NCBI GenBank assembly: GCA_017405115.1
Contig: JAFRBA010000244.1
Span: forward strand, 15,122-79,121
Length of the DNA: 64,000 nt
From: Kiritimatiellia bacterium
GTDB lineage: Bacteria; Verrucomicrobiota; Kiritimatiellia; RFP12; UBA1067
Reading direction: 5' to 3'
Shown: positions 8,747-16,833 of the stretch, one piece after another
Position numbering within the stretch: the stretch's first letter is position 1
Layout of the letters: every line of letters begins with the position of its first letter
The notes under the pieces: generated by a model
Seen by the model: the letters and a program-made list of their open reading frames with translations, nothing else
The model's database searches: none
Told to the model about the DNA's origin: nothing
Program-made: the position numbers and the translations under genes

Positions 8747-11101
8747 ATGTTTCCCGTAGAAGAGAGAATGCCAGAGATCCGCCGCGCCCTTGCGGCGAAC
8801 CGCGTGGTCGTCCTGACGGCGCCTCCCGGCAGCGGCAAGACGACGTGCGTGCCGCCCGCGCTCCTCGACGAGCCGTGGCTTGGCGGCGGGCGCATCGTCA
8901 TGCTAGAGCCGCGCAGGCTCGCCGCGAGGAACTGCGCGTCGTACATCGCGCGCCGCCGCGGCGAGGCAGTCGGCGAGACGGTGGGCTACCAGGTGCGGCT
9001 CGAGCGGAAGATATCCTCGGCCACAAGGCTGGAGGTCGTCACCGAGGGCCTGCTCGCGCAGCGGCTTCTCTCCGACCCCGAGCTTGGCGGCGTCGGGCTC
9101 GTCGTGTTCGACGAGTTCCACGAGCGTTCGCTGCAATGCGACCTCGCGTTCGCGCTTGCGCTCGAGGTCCGCCGCGCGCTTCGTCCGGACCTTCGGATGC
9201 TCGTCATGTCCGCCACCCTTGACGCAGGCGAGGTCGCCGCGCACCTTGGCGCGGACGCGGAAGTCGTGCGCGCGGAGGGGCGCATGTTCCCCGTCGAGAC
9301 GCGCTATCTCGGCGACGTGCCCGTGTCCACCGCGATATCGCGCGCGCTCGAGGAGACGTCCGGCGACATACTGGCGTTCCTTCCCGGCGAGGGCGAGATA
9401 CGGCGCGCGATCGAGGCGATGCCGCCCCGCCCCGGCTGCGAAGTCCTGCCGCTGTACGGCGCCCTGCCGAAGGAAGAGCAGGACCGCGTCTTCGCACCGT
9501 GCGGCCGGCGCAAGGTGATACTGGCGACTTCCATCGCCGAGACCTCCGTGACGGTCGAAGGCGTCACTTGCGTCATCGACTCGGGGCTCATGCGCGTTCC
9601 GCGGTTCTCGCCGTCGACGGGGATGTCGGGCCTCGTCACGCTGCCACTTTCCAGGGACCGCGCCGAGCAGCGCAGGGGACGCGCAGGAAGAGTCCGCCCG
9701 GGCGTGTGCTATCGGCTGTGGACCGAAGGCGCGGACCTGGCGCGTCCGGCGAGGATGACGCCGGAGGTGCTGGACGCGGACCTGGCGTCGCTCGTGCTGA
9801 CGAGCGCGGCGTGGGGGGCGCTGCGTCGCGGGGACCTGCCGTGGCTCACTCCTCCGCCGGCGTCCAGCTGGGAGCAGGCGACGGGGCTGCTGCGGATTCT
9901 TGGCGCGCTTTCCCCGGACGGTCGCCTCACGCCGAAGGGCGCGCGCATGGCCGAGCTTCCGATGCATCCGCGGCTTGCGAACATGATCCTTGGCGGCGGC
10001 GACCCCGTGCTCGCGGCCGTGCTGGAGGAAGGCTCGCGCGGACGAGAGACTGACATCCGCTACGTGGCGCGCACGAGGCGCGTCATGGAACTTTCGCGGC
10101 GCTTCGCGAACATCGCAGGCAGGCTCCGGGCGCCGGCTCCGGGCGCCATAGGCCCCGGCGCGTCCCTCGCCATGGCGTATCCGGACCGCGTGGCGAAGAA
10201 CCGCGGCAACGGCACTTTCCGCATGGTCAACGGGCGAGGCGCGTTTCTGCCCGACGACGATCCGATGTCGAAGGAAGGCTACATAGTGGCCTGCGAGCTG
10301 GACGACAGGACGGGCGACGCGAGGGTTTTCCTCGGCTGTCCGATCGCCGAAGAGGAGATTCTCTCGCTCTTCGGCGACCGCGTCTCCGAGTCGACCGTAT
10401 GCGAATGGGACCGCCGCGGCGAGTGCGTGAAGTCCGTGCGCCGTGGCATGCTGGGAGAGCTGCCGATCTACGAGCGGGCGGTGCCTGCGGGCGACGGCGC
10501 GGCGCAGGCGATGGTCGACGGGGTGAGGCAGAAGGGCGTCGCCAACCTGCCGTGCTGGACCAAGGAGACGCGGCAGATGCGCGCGAGGGCCGACTTCCTT
10601 GCCCGAACGCTTGGGGAGTCCTGGCCGGCCATGACCGACGCGGCGATTTTGCGGGCGTTGCCGGGTTTCCTCGGCAGAATGACGAAGTGGCGCGACCTGG
10701 AGCGACTTGACGTCGCGTCCGTGATGGACTTAGTGCTTGCCGAGGCGGGGCACGACCGCAGGGAGCTAGACAGCCTTGCGCCGACGCGCATGGAGGTTCC
10801 GTCGGGGTCTCGGCTGCTCATCCACTACGAAGGCGATGAGCCAACAGTCGAGGCGCGCCTGCAGGAGTGCTTCGGGCTCATGGAGACGCCGAAGGTCGCA
10901 GGCGGAAGGGTGCCGGTCGTGATGACGCTCCTCTCCCCCGCGCAGCGGCCGGTGCAGGTCACGAAGGACCTGGCGGGGTTCTGGAGGGGGGCTTACCAGC
11001 TTGTGCGCAAGGACATGCGCGGGAGGTATCCGAAGCACTACTGGCCGGAGGATCCGCTCACGGCGGTGGCCACCCGCCGCGTGCGCCCGCGCGGCGGGTG
11101 A
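8747..11101 (+). CDS. hrpB: ATP-dependent helicase HrpB
   Basis: 784 residues, close to the usual HrpB length. Motifs in order are APPGSGKTT (Walker A, near residue 30), FDEFHERSLQ (DExH motif II), MSATLDA (motif III), SIAETSVTVEGV (motif V) and QRRGRAGR (motif VI). The C-terminal third is HrpB-specific and ends in a region with VTKDLAGFWRGAY and RYPKHYWPEDP, a hallmark of HrpB. The biological role of HrpB is poorly known; it is a DExH RNA or DNA helicase. It is the last intact gene before the rearranged accessory island, whose first recognisable sequence starts only 60 bases after its stop. Confidence 0.95.
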   Translation: MFPVEERMPEIRRALAANRVVVLTAPPGSGKTTCVPPALLDEPWLGGGRIVMLEPRRLAARNCASYIARRRGEAVGETVGYQVRLERKISSATRLEVVTEGLLAQRLLSDPELGGVGLVVFDEFHERSLQCDLAFALALEVRRALRPDLRMLVMSATLDAGEVAAHLGADAEVVRAEGRMFPVETRYLGDVPVSTAISRALEETSGDILAFLPGEGEIRRAIEAMPPRPGCEVLPLYGALPKEEQDRVFAPCGRRKVILATSIAETSVTVEGVTCVIDSGLMRVPRFSPSTGMSGLVTLPLSRDRAEQRRGRAGRVRPGVCYRLWTEGADLARPARMTPEVLDADLASLVLTSAAWGALRRGDLPWLTPPPASSWEQATGLLRILGALSPDGRLTPKGARMAELPMHPRLANMILGGGDPVLAAVLEEGSRGRETDIRYVARTRRVMELSRRFANIAGRLRAPAPGAIGPGASLAMAYPDRVAKNRGNGTFRMVNGRGAFLPDDDPMSKEGYIVACELDDRTGDARVFLGCPIAEEEILSLFGDRVSESTVCEWDRRGECVKSVRRGMLGELPIYERAVPAGDGAAQAMVDGVRQKGVANLPCWTKETRQMRARADFLARTLGESWPAMTDAAILRALPGFLGRMTKWRDLERLDVASVMDLVLAEAGHDRRELDSLAPTRMEVPSGSRLLIHYEGDEPTVEARLQECFGLMETPKVAGGRVPVVMTLLSPAQRPVQVTKDLAGFWRGAYQLVRKDMRGRYPKHYWPEDPLTAVATRRVRPRGG

Positions 11102-11160
11102 TAGAACGTCAGGAAGTCGGCGTTTCACCCCGTCCCGTAGAACGGCCTGCCAGCCCGTTC

Positions 11161-11551
11161 CGACTTCGAGAAGATCGCCCGCTACGGCGCGCGCGACATT
11201 GTGCGCATCCTCGCCGTGCCGGGGATGATCCGCTCGCGTCGCAAGATCGAGGCCATCATCCACGACGCGAAACGCTTCATCGCGCTCCGTCGCGAATGCG
11301 GCACGTTCTCGAAATGGCTCTGGGCGTTCACGGACGGCAAGACGCTGTTCAATCCCGAAAACGCAAAGTCCGACGACTGGACCGCCCCTGCGCGCACCGA
11401 GCTTTCCGACCGCATCGCCGCAGAGCTCAAGTCGCGCGGCTTCAAGTTCCTCGGCTCGGTGACCGTCTACGCGTTCATGCAGTCCGTCGGTCTCGTCAAC
11501 GACCACGCCCGCTTCTGCTTCCGGTACAAGGAACTCAAAAGGATGAAGTGA
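11161..11551 (+). pseudogene. tag: C-terminal half of a tag gene (3-methyladenine DNA glycosylase I), copy 1
   Basis: From 11161 the frame reads DFEKIARYGARD and continues to RFCFRYKELKRMK with a stop at 11549-11551. It matches residues 67 to the end of the intact tag at 15658, at roughly 90 % DNA identity by eye. The match extends about 20 bases past the stop (GTGACGAGG.GGGCG.AGT). No coding N-terminus precedes it; upstream is only the short gap after hrpB. The lost half corresponds exactly to the part kept at 27575-27775. It keeps the zinc-binding His and Cys (NDHARFC) but lacks the base pocket, so it should not be active. Confidence 0.9.
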
Positions 11552-11586
11552 CGAGGTGGGCGTAGTATTGCTCCTCGGACATTCAA

Positions 11587-11967
11587 ATGGTTGAAGTACC
11601 TCCGTACTGGGACGAATCGCTGCGCGGGTACATGGGCTGCGACAAGCCCATTGCCGATTTCTTCGCTCGCCACAAAGACAAGGTGGATTGTTTTCTCGGC
11701 GCAGCGGAAACGCTCGTCCGCCAGTCGATCGACGAATATCTCAAAGACGGCCGCGAGCACCTTCAAGTCGCCTTCGGCTGCACGGGAAATGCGCCCGCCG
11801 CGAAGCGGTCGGGTTGCCTGAGCGCGAAGCGCGAACCCCAAAGGGGCCGCAAGGGGCCGCGCCAGCAGCGTTCCGTGTACTTCGCCGAGCGCATGGCCGA
11901 GCGGCTGGCAGGAATTGATGGAGTGGAGGTTGAGGTGTCGCATGTGGCAAAACCACACTGGAAATGA
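11587..11967 (+). pseudogene. C-terminal fragment of a RapZ-C-domain protein with an in-frame insert
   Basis: 126-residue open frame. PPYWDESLRG..GCDKPIADFF, then HLQVAFGCTG and QRSVYFAERMAERL, match the second half of the RapZ C-terminal domain, whose conserved core is normally GCTGG(K/Q)HRSV. Between GCTG and QQRSV sit about 25 extra residues (68-92; about 11788-11862). These are encoded by a GC-rich repeat with GAACCCC and GGGGCC units. The N-terminal part of the domain (TSFSF..G..FDCR..PNP) is absent here but present as a separate fragment at 12851. There is no convincing ribosome site, so it is probably not functional. RapZ-C-like proteins bind RNA or small ligands; the role of the stand-alone form is not settled. 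Confidence 0.7.
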
Positions 11968-11993
11968 TAAAATGTTGCCGAGGTTAACCAGTT

Positions 11994-12119
11994 ATGTTTG
12001 AGAACACAATCAACGACGACAAGACGATTGCAGGCTGCGTCGGTACGATGCTTGCCGGGCGCTACCATATCCTCCGCCAGTTGGGCGAGGGCGGAATGGG
12101 TTCGATTGGGTTGGCGTAA
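11994..12119 (+). pseudogene. N-terminal fragment of a Ser/Thr protein kinase
   Basis: A 41-residue frame starting at ATG 11994. It ends LAGRYHILRQLGEGGMGS and then IGLA and a TAA stop. The glycine-rich LGEGGMG loop directly after a GRYHILR segment is the classic start of PASTA/Pkn-type bacterial Ser/Thr kinases, which would continue VWLAED. Everything past the P-loop is missing. The next gene starts 4 bases after the stop. A TGATAAAAT sequence just upstream (about 11965) could be its promoter. I interpret this as a truncated gene start left by rearrangement. Confidence 0.65.
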
Positions 12120-12146
12120 GGATTGAAACACGGAGAGAGACTTATG

Positions 12147-12854
12147 GCAAAGAAGATACGCAAAGGCAACTTGAAACCGCAGAAGGTGGCGGAGGGCGAA
12201 AAAGATTTCGCCGCCGTGCTTGAGATCATTACGACGCATCGCTCACGGGCGTTGATGTCCGTGAACGTGGAGAGCTTGTTGACCTATTGGGAAATCGGCG
12301 CGTTCCTCTCGCCGCGTATCCATTCAGGGAGCTGGAGCAGGGCGATTGTCGGAAAACTTGCCGAGTACATCAAGCGTAACCAGCCGGAACTGCGTGGGTA
12401 CGGCAAGAGCAATCTCTACAATATGGCCAGAGTCTATGATGTGTTTTCCAGTTCAGGTTTCCTTGATCTGATGCAACGCCATCAAGACAAACTTCCATCA
12501 CCACAGGACATTTTCCAATCGGCAACTGGAAAAAGTGACGAAGAGATGTTAGGCGATAACATTTTCCAGTTGGCAACTGGAAAATGTTTGCCGCCCGTAC
12601 TTTCGGACATGGGGCAGCTTGAGTTCTATCTTGAGGCGCTTGACCGTGACGTCAAGAAGGAGAACGAAAATCCCTCCATCGGGATAATCCTGTGCCGCGA
12701 GGCAAACCGCATCGTTGTCGAATACGCGATGTCTCGCGCGATGAGTCCTGTGATGGTCGCGCAATACAAGAGGCTGCTGATCTCCAAGGAAGTCCTTCAG
12801 CGGACATTCGAGGAATACCTCGCCCTCCCGCAGAACATCGAGGAGGACGCATGA
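12147..12854 (+). pseudogene. DUF1016 (YhcG-type) protein with catalytic core deleted
   Basis: About 235 residues from ATG 12147 (MAKKIRKGN), or 243 from the upstream in-frame 12123 start. The N-terminal DUF1016 helical domain is present (YWEIGAFLSPRI..G.WSRAIVGKLAEYIK). The C-terminus GQLEFYLEALDRDV and NPSIGIILCREANRIVVEYAM is the end of the YhcG PD-(D/E)XK nuclease domain. The stretch between, which carries the D..ExK active site in full-length relatives of about 340-380 residues, is missing. Instead there are two in-frame repeat units encoding IFQSATGK and IFQLATGK. AGAGAGAC lies before ATG 12147. It is probably inactive as a nuclease. Confidence 0.75.
12509..12586 (+). repeat. Two palindromic repeat units inside the DUF1016 coding sequence
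   Basis: Unit 2 (12560-12586) is a perfect 13-base inverted repeat, CATTTTCCAGTTG and CAACTGGAAAATG, separated by one base. Unit 1 (12509-12535) is a diverged copy. Both keep the reading frame and encode the same F-Q-x-ATGK peptide. Confidence 0.8.
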
Positions 12855-13087
12855 TCGTCACCATCACATCCTTCTCGTTCACGCGTGGATTGCCGACGGA
12901 GGAAATGGCAATTGGCAACATTGGGACTCGGCACTCGCTACGCTCGGCGTGTTCGCTGCCCCATGGGTCGCGAACCCCCGCAAGGGGCGGTTACGGCAAC
13001 ATTCCCACCCTGGCAACAGTTACCACGTTCGACTGTCGGGCAATGCCGAATCCGCACCGGGACAAATCGCTGCGCGGGGCGCTCTAA
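12851..13087 (+). pseudogene. N-terminal fragment of a RapZ-C-domain protein with an in-frame insert
   Basis: 78-residue frame starting at ATG 12851, which overlaps the stop of the preceding gene (ATGA). It reads MIVTITSFSFTRGLP, then about 40 foreign residues, then FDCRAMPNPHRDKSLRG and a stop. TSFSF.RG and FDCR.LPNP are the conserved first half of the RapZ C-terminal domain. The insert (about 12903-13021) contains TTGGCAACATT, GGCAACATTCCC and a GAACCCCC..CAAGGGGC unit resembling the insert in the other RapZ-C fragment. The fragment stops where the other one begins, sharing the DNA string GGGAC(A/G)AATCGCTGCGCGGG. It cannot fold as a whole domain, so it is probably a remnant. Confidence 0.7.
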
Positions 13088-13099
13088 ATTGGAGACCGT

Positions 13100-13447
13100 A
13101 TGGCAATGAACGTTCAAAAGCAGATTGCAAAGAAGTTCGTCGAATACTGGACTTTTCAGCGCGGGAGCGAGAAAGGCGAGGATCAGCAGTTCTGGAACTC
13201 GCTTCTTGGCGAAGTGCTGGGCTTGGAGGACGTGAAATCCCATGTCCAGTACCAAGTGCCCGTTCCCATGAAAGGCACGACGAAGTTCCTCGATGAAGTT
13301 TTCACAGTCCCCGACGGTTCGCCTCACGAAGACAAGGAGCGATTTGTCGAGATGGTGAACGATGCTTTGCTGCAAAGGGCGTATTACAAAGACATGTGGG
13401 ATGAGTGCGAAGGAACCGCAAGGAGCGGTAATAAAGTGGGGAGATAA
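13100..13447 (+). pseudogene. N-terminal fragment of a DNA methyltransferase fused to an unrelated tail
   Basis: 115 residues. The first 70 (QIAKKFVEYWTFQRGSEKGE, then DQQFWNSLLGEVLG and VPVPMKGTTKFLD) match the N-terminal helical domain of large type IIG/IIL-like DNA methyltransferases. In full proteins KFLD continues into an endonuclease-like region and a SAM-dependent methylase. Here it switches to TVPDGSPHEDKERFVEMVND, which I do not recognise. GGAG lies before the ATG. Length and missing catalytic domains indicate a truncated, fused remnant. Confidence 0.6.
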
Positions 13448-13539
13448 CCCGAACGCCTAACACAAGAATCAGTTTCAAGAAAGGATGATAACATGGAAGA
13501 CCTAAGCCTGCTGGCGCTTTGCACATCGGCGATTAATGG

Positions 13540-13545
13540 TATAAT
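13540..13545 (+). promoter_or_regulatory. Extended -10 promoter (TTAATGGTATAATATGCGC) for the Fic gene
   Basis: Near-identical to the elements before lysA and lepA. It lies 43 bases before the GTG of the Fic gene and has no clear -35. Confidence 0.65.
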
Positions 13546-13588
13546 ATGCGCGTGAACTTGAAAGACGAGATAGTGACGGAGTTAAGAC

Positions 13589-14596
13589 GTGGTTGACGTT
13601 AGCGAGATAGCGCGTTTTACGCCGGGCGAAAGGACGCTGCAGCTGGTGATTGACATCGCCGCGGCGCTTGAGCGCTATCGCATCGTCATGGAAGGACCGG
13701 CTGGAGTGCGGCTCAGAAAGCTGAACCATATCCGCACGATTCGCGGCACGACGGCAATCGAAGGCAACACGCTGACGGAAGGCCAGGTGACGGACATCAT
13801 CGCCGGCAAACGTGTCGCCGGCTCAAAGCGCGAAATAGACGAAGTGAAGGGCGCTCATGCGGCCTATTCAAAGGTCGAGGCGTTCGATCCGCTGTCGTCC
13901 CGGGCGCTTTTGCGGGCGCATGCGCTGATGACGAAGAGCCTGGTCGAGAACCCCGGCAAATGGCGCAAATGCAACGTCGGTGTCTTCAACGCCAGCGGAA
14001 AGGCAATGCATCACGCGCCGACATGGGACCAGGTGCCGTTTTTGATGAAGGATCTCTTCGGCTGGCTGAAGCGTTCAAAGGACGCTCCGCTGGTGAAGAG
14101 CTGCATCTTTCATTTTGTCTTCGAGACGATCCACCCGTTTCCCGACGGAAACGGAAGGATGGGGCGTCTCTGGCAGACCGTGATACTCGGCCGGTGGAAT
14201 CCGCTATTCTACGCTTTGCCGATAGAGAATATGGTGTTATGCCACCAGCGTCGATACTACCAGACGCTTCATTCTGCCCAGAAGTCGGGCGATGCCCGCG
14301 TCTTCGTCGATTTCATGCTCGACATGATCCTTCGGACGCTGAAGGCGAGGGGCGAGAGGCAAGGTGGTAAGAAAAAGGTGGTAAGAAAAGGTGGTAAGAA
14401 AACCGCCGACCTGCTTATCGAGCTAATACGCGGCAACCCGAAGATAACCTTTGCGGAAATGGTCTCCGCGACAGGCGTTTCCCGCAGCGCGATCCAGAAG
14501 CATATTGAACGACTCAAGGACGCACAGCGCCTTCGCCGCATAGGACCCGACAAGGGTGGGCATTGGGAAGTAATCGAAACAAGGAGAAAACGATGA
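13589..14596 (+). CDS. Fic-domain protein with C-terminal winged helix
   Basis: 335 residues from GTG 13589. The catalytic motif is HPFPDGNGRMGR (near residue 186), the HxFx(D/E)GNGRxxR loop of Fic enzymes, which transfer AMP or other nucleotide groups from NTPs to protein hydroxyls. The N-terminal TTAIEGNTL matches the inhibitory (S/T)xxxE(G/N) helix, so activity is self-restrained. The C-terminus (KITFAEMVSATGVSRSAIQKHIERL) is a winged helix-turn-helix. Between them lies a lysine-rich linker from a threefold DNA repeat at 14361-14402. Chromosomal Fic proteins of this layout act as regulators or toxin-like enzymes; the target is unknown. Its stop overlaps the next ATG. Confidence 0.88.
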   Translation: MVDVSEIARFTPGERTLQLVIDIAAALERYRIVMEGPAGVRLRKLNHIRTIRGTTAIEGNTLTEGQVTDIIAGKRVAGSKREIDEVKGAHAAYSKVEAFDPLSSRALLRAHALMTKSLVENPGKWRKCNVGVFNASGKAMHHAPTWDQVPFLMKDLFGWLKRSKDAPLVKSCIFHFVFETIHPFPDGNGRMGRLWQTVILGRWNPLFYALPIENMVLCHQRRYYQTLHSAQKSGDARVFVDFMLDMILRTLKARGERQGGKKKVVRKGGKKTADLLIELIRGNPKITFAEMVSATGVSRSAIQKHIERLKDAQRLRRIGPDKGGHWEVIETRRKR

Positions 14597-14844
14597 CTAC
14601 ATACAAGACAACTGGAACGTGTTCGCGGGCGATCAACTACGAGGTCGCGGACGGCGTAGTGACGAAGTGTGAGTTCGTCGGTGGATGCCCCGGCAATACG
14701 CAGGGCGTCGCGAAGCTCGTCGTCGGACGAAAGGTCGAGGAAGTTGTCGCGCTTCTGAAGGGCATACAGTGCCGCAACGGCACCTCCTGCCCCGACCAGC
14801 TCGCCCGCGCGCTTGCGGCGGAACGCACGATACCACAAGATTAA
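14593..14844 (+). CDS. TSCPD-domain protein (TIGR03905-like)
   Basis: 83 residues from ATG 14593, which overlaps the Fic stop (ATGA) and follows AAGGAG. Cys residues in TTGTCSRAINYEV, EFVGGCPGN and GIQCRNGTSCPDQLARAL follow the TSCPD domain pattern, found alone or at the end of some ribonucleotide reductases. The small stand-alone form is common in anaerobes; its function is not established. A thiol or metal role is plausible. Confidence 0.85.
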   Translation: MTTYKTTGTCSRAINYEVADGVVTKCEFVGGCPGNTQGVAKLVVGRKVEEVVALLKGIQCRNGTSCPDQLARALAAERTIPQD

Positions 14845-14858
14845 GGGATGCAAGCAAT

Positions 14859-15209
14859 ATGAAAACCGGTTTTGACAAGTTCAGGAGATGGCGTCGCTGT
14901 TGTGTGGCGATCGCATGTGGTTTGCTGGTCGTTCTTCTTCTTGTCGCTATTATGTCGACATCTTCTGATTTTGTTCATATTGATAATCGTAGCCTCCGTC
15001 GAATTGTAGGAGTTATTTGCTTGTTATGCGCGATCATGAATTTCATCACCTTGAATGCATTTAATAATTTACGCTGCCCGCACTGCGGTAAGTTTGTCAT
15101 GTCAAAATGGCTGGGACGAGACGCAACAGGCCGCAATTGCGTCAGGCGAATAGCAAACCGCCTGCCGATTCGGTGTATTCACTGTGGAAAAGAGATAGCC
15201 ACAGATTAA
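14859..15209 (+). CDS. Small membrane protein with C-terminal zinc ribbon
   Basis: 116 residues from ATG 14859. Two hydrophobic segments (VAIACGLLVVLLLVAIM; IVGVICLLCAIMNFITL) are followed by LRCPHCGKF and IRCIHCGKEI, a four-cysteine zinc-ribbon pair. The DNA is clearly more AT-rich than its neighbours, suggesting recent acquisition. No family recognised. Confidence 0.6.
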   Translation: MKTGFDKFRRWRRCCVAIACGLLVVLLLVAIMSTSSDFVHIDNRSLRRIVGVICLLCAIMNFITLNAFNNLRCPHCGKFVMSKWLGRDATGRNCVRRIANRLPIRCIHCGKEIATD

Positions 15210-15254
15210 AATTCCATTGTGATTTCGAATAGTATTAGGAAGGAGATGGACATC

Positions 15255-15546
15255 ATGTCAAGTGAAAGAGACTGGAAACTGTTTCGCAAGAGACTGCCTG
15301 AATGGCAAGAGCGCTGCGTGCAGTCGCTCCTTAATGAGTATGCCGCCAGCAGAGAGCCCTTCGACGAAGTTCTGGAAACTGGAAAAGCGGCTGAAGCAGG
15401 ACGTTAGGCGCGTCGGTGTCCAGGCGGAAATGAGCCGTTCGAGTATGCATTTCAACCTGCTGTGTCTTCTCAACGAGAAAGTCATCACGACGTCAGACCT
15501 TGACGGCTTCAGCGAAGAGTTGGTGGCCTCTCTTGCGGAAATTTAA
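15255..15546 (+). pseudogene. Small conserved gut-bacterial protein, frameshifted
   Basis: From ATG 15255 the frame reads SSERDWKLFRKRLPEWQERC and stops at 15405-15407. A second frame takes over near 15345-15360 and reads TKFWKLEKRL, then EMSRSSMHFNLLCLLNEKVI and DLDGFSEELVASLAEI, ending at 15546. The two parts together resemble a family of about 95-residue proteins of unknown function found in many gut Firmicutes. One frameshift in the middle separates them. AAGGAG precedes the ATG. Either a pseudogene or a sequencing error. Confidence 0.6.
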
Positions 15547-15609
15547 GTCGGAAAACGAGCAGTAGACGATCTGCTTGTATGACAGGGATGAGAAATAATG
15601 CAAAGTGAA

Positions 15610-15654
15610 AAGAACCTCCTTCGCGGTCTTTGCGTTCTTTGCGGCTAAAACAAA
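15610..15654 (-). repeat. Dispersed repeat (TTTTAGCCGCAAAGAAC type)
   Basis: On the minus strand the sequence begins TTTTAGCCGCAAAGAACGC and continues with AAAG and GAAGGAGG-like units. The same opening (TTTTAGCCACAAAGAAC) occurs inside the UvrA-like gene at 29269. It sits directly before the intact tag gene. Confidence 0.6.
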
Positions 15655-15657
15655 ACA

Positions 15658-16242
15658 ATGAAAAAGATACGCTGCCCATATTTCGAATTGAACGACCTTG
15701 AGCGCGCATACCACGACAAGGAGTGGGGGACGCCGTGCCGGAACGACCGCAGGCTCTTCGAGTACCTGATGTACGAGGTGCTGCAGTGCGGACTTAGCTG
15801 GGACACGATCATCCAGAAGCGTACGGCGTTCCGCATCGCGTTCGAGCGGTTCGATTTCGAGAAGATCGCCCGCTACGGCGAACGCGACGTCGCGCGCATC
15901 CTTGCCGTGCCGGGTATGATACGCTCGCGCCGCAAGATCGACGCCATCATCCACGACGCGCAACGCTTCATCGCGCTGCGCCGAGAATGCGGCACGTTCT
16001 CGAAGTGGCTCTGGGCGTTCACGGACGGCAAGACGCTTCATAATCCCGACAACGCGAAATCCGACGACTGGACCGCGCCGGCGCGCACGGAGCTTTCGGA
16101 CCGAATCGCCGCCGAACTCAAGTCGCGCGGCTTCAAGTTCCTCGGATCGGTCACGGTCTATGCCTTTATGCAGTCCGTCGGGCTCGTCAACGACCACGCC
16201 CGCTTCTGCTTCCGCTACAGGGAACTTAAAAAGATGAAGTGA
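15658..16242 (+). CDS. tag: 3-methyladenine DNA glycosylase I (intact copy 2)
   Basis: 194 residues, full length for Tag. Zinc ligands are Cys6 (IRCPYF), His19 (YHDKEWG) and the C-terminal His/Cys in [33 protein letters not shown] and IRSRRKIDAIIHDA are family motifs, including the base-pocket Glu/Trp region. The enzyme removes 3-methyladenine from alkylated DNA in base-excision repair. There is no obvious ribosome site: the leader ends AACAAAACA. It lies inside an island whose two ends are halves of the same gene, so it may compensate for the broken copy. Confidence 0.92.
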   Translation: MKKIRCPYFELNDLERAYHDKEWGTPCRNDRRLFEYLMYEVLQCGLSWDTIIQKRTAFRIAFERFDFEKIARYGERDVARILAVPGMIRSRRKIDAIIHDAQRFIALRRECGTFSKWLWAFTDGKTLHNPDNAKSDDWTAPARTELSDRIAAELKSRGFKFLGSVTVYAFMQSVGLVNDHARFCFRYRELKKMK

Positions 16243-16299
16243 CGAGGCGGGCGCAGTTTCGCTCATCAAATATAACCAAAATCGAAAAGAAGGGAGAGA

Positions 16300-16788
16300 A
16301 TGGAAATGATTGAAGGATGTGACTGCAAGGTGAAACGCACACGGCTTGTGCGGATCGTTGACTGGCTGTGTGGTGCACTGTTGATTGGAATCACGCTCTG
16401 GGTGGTGTGTCACTACGCCGCGTTGCCAGACAGAATTCCCATTCATTACAACGCGGGTGGCGCCATTGATCGATATGGGAACAAGAGCATGATCTGGGTT
16501 CTGATGGCTTGCATGTGGGCTCCTGTTGGCATACTGTCGGCTGTAGAGTGTTTCCCGCGATTCTGGAATGTTCCGTTTAAGGTTACCATGGAAAACCATA
16601 GCCGGATGATGACTCTGACATGGCATTTCATAAGCACTACCAAGCTGCTTGTTGCGAGTTTGTTTGCGTATGTGGTTATAATGTGCATGCGGGGAGAAAA
16701 CCTGTCGGCGTGGTTCACGCCGATAATGTTAACGGTACTTTGTGCGAATTCTTTGTTCTGGGTCGTTCGACTTTTTCAGGCAAGATAA
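16300..16788 (+). CDS. DUF1648-type small membrane protein
   Basis: 162 residues. The first helix VDWLCGALLIGITLWVVCHYA is followed by LPDRIPIHYNAGGAIDRYGN, the DUF1648 signature. Three further hydrophobic segments lie near residues 65-85, 110-130 and 138-155. AAGGGAGAG precedes the ATG. Relatives (SdpI-like) are membrane proteins linked to peptide toxin immunity or sensing; a role here cannot be read from the sequence. Confidence 0.75.
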   Translation: MEMIEGCDCKVKRTRLVRIVDWLCGALLIGITLWVVCHYAALPDRIPIHYNAGGAIDRYGNKSMIWVLMACMWAPVGILSAVECFPRFWNVPFKVTMENHSRMMTLTWHFISTTKLLVASLFAYVVIMCMRGENLSAWFTPIMLTVLCANSLFWVVRLFQAR

Positions 16789-16833
16789 AGCATGGGTAAA
16801 CTAAGATGAAAACCTAAAGCGAACGGAAAAACG

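Noticed and set aside
13492..13554. A 20-codon frame (MEDLSLLALC...) before the Fic gene
   Set aside because: It runs through the promoter of the Fic gene, is too short and shows no family resemblance.
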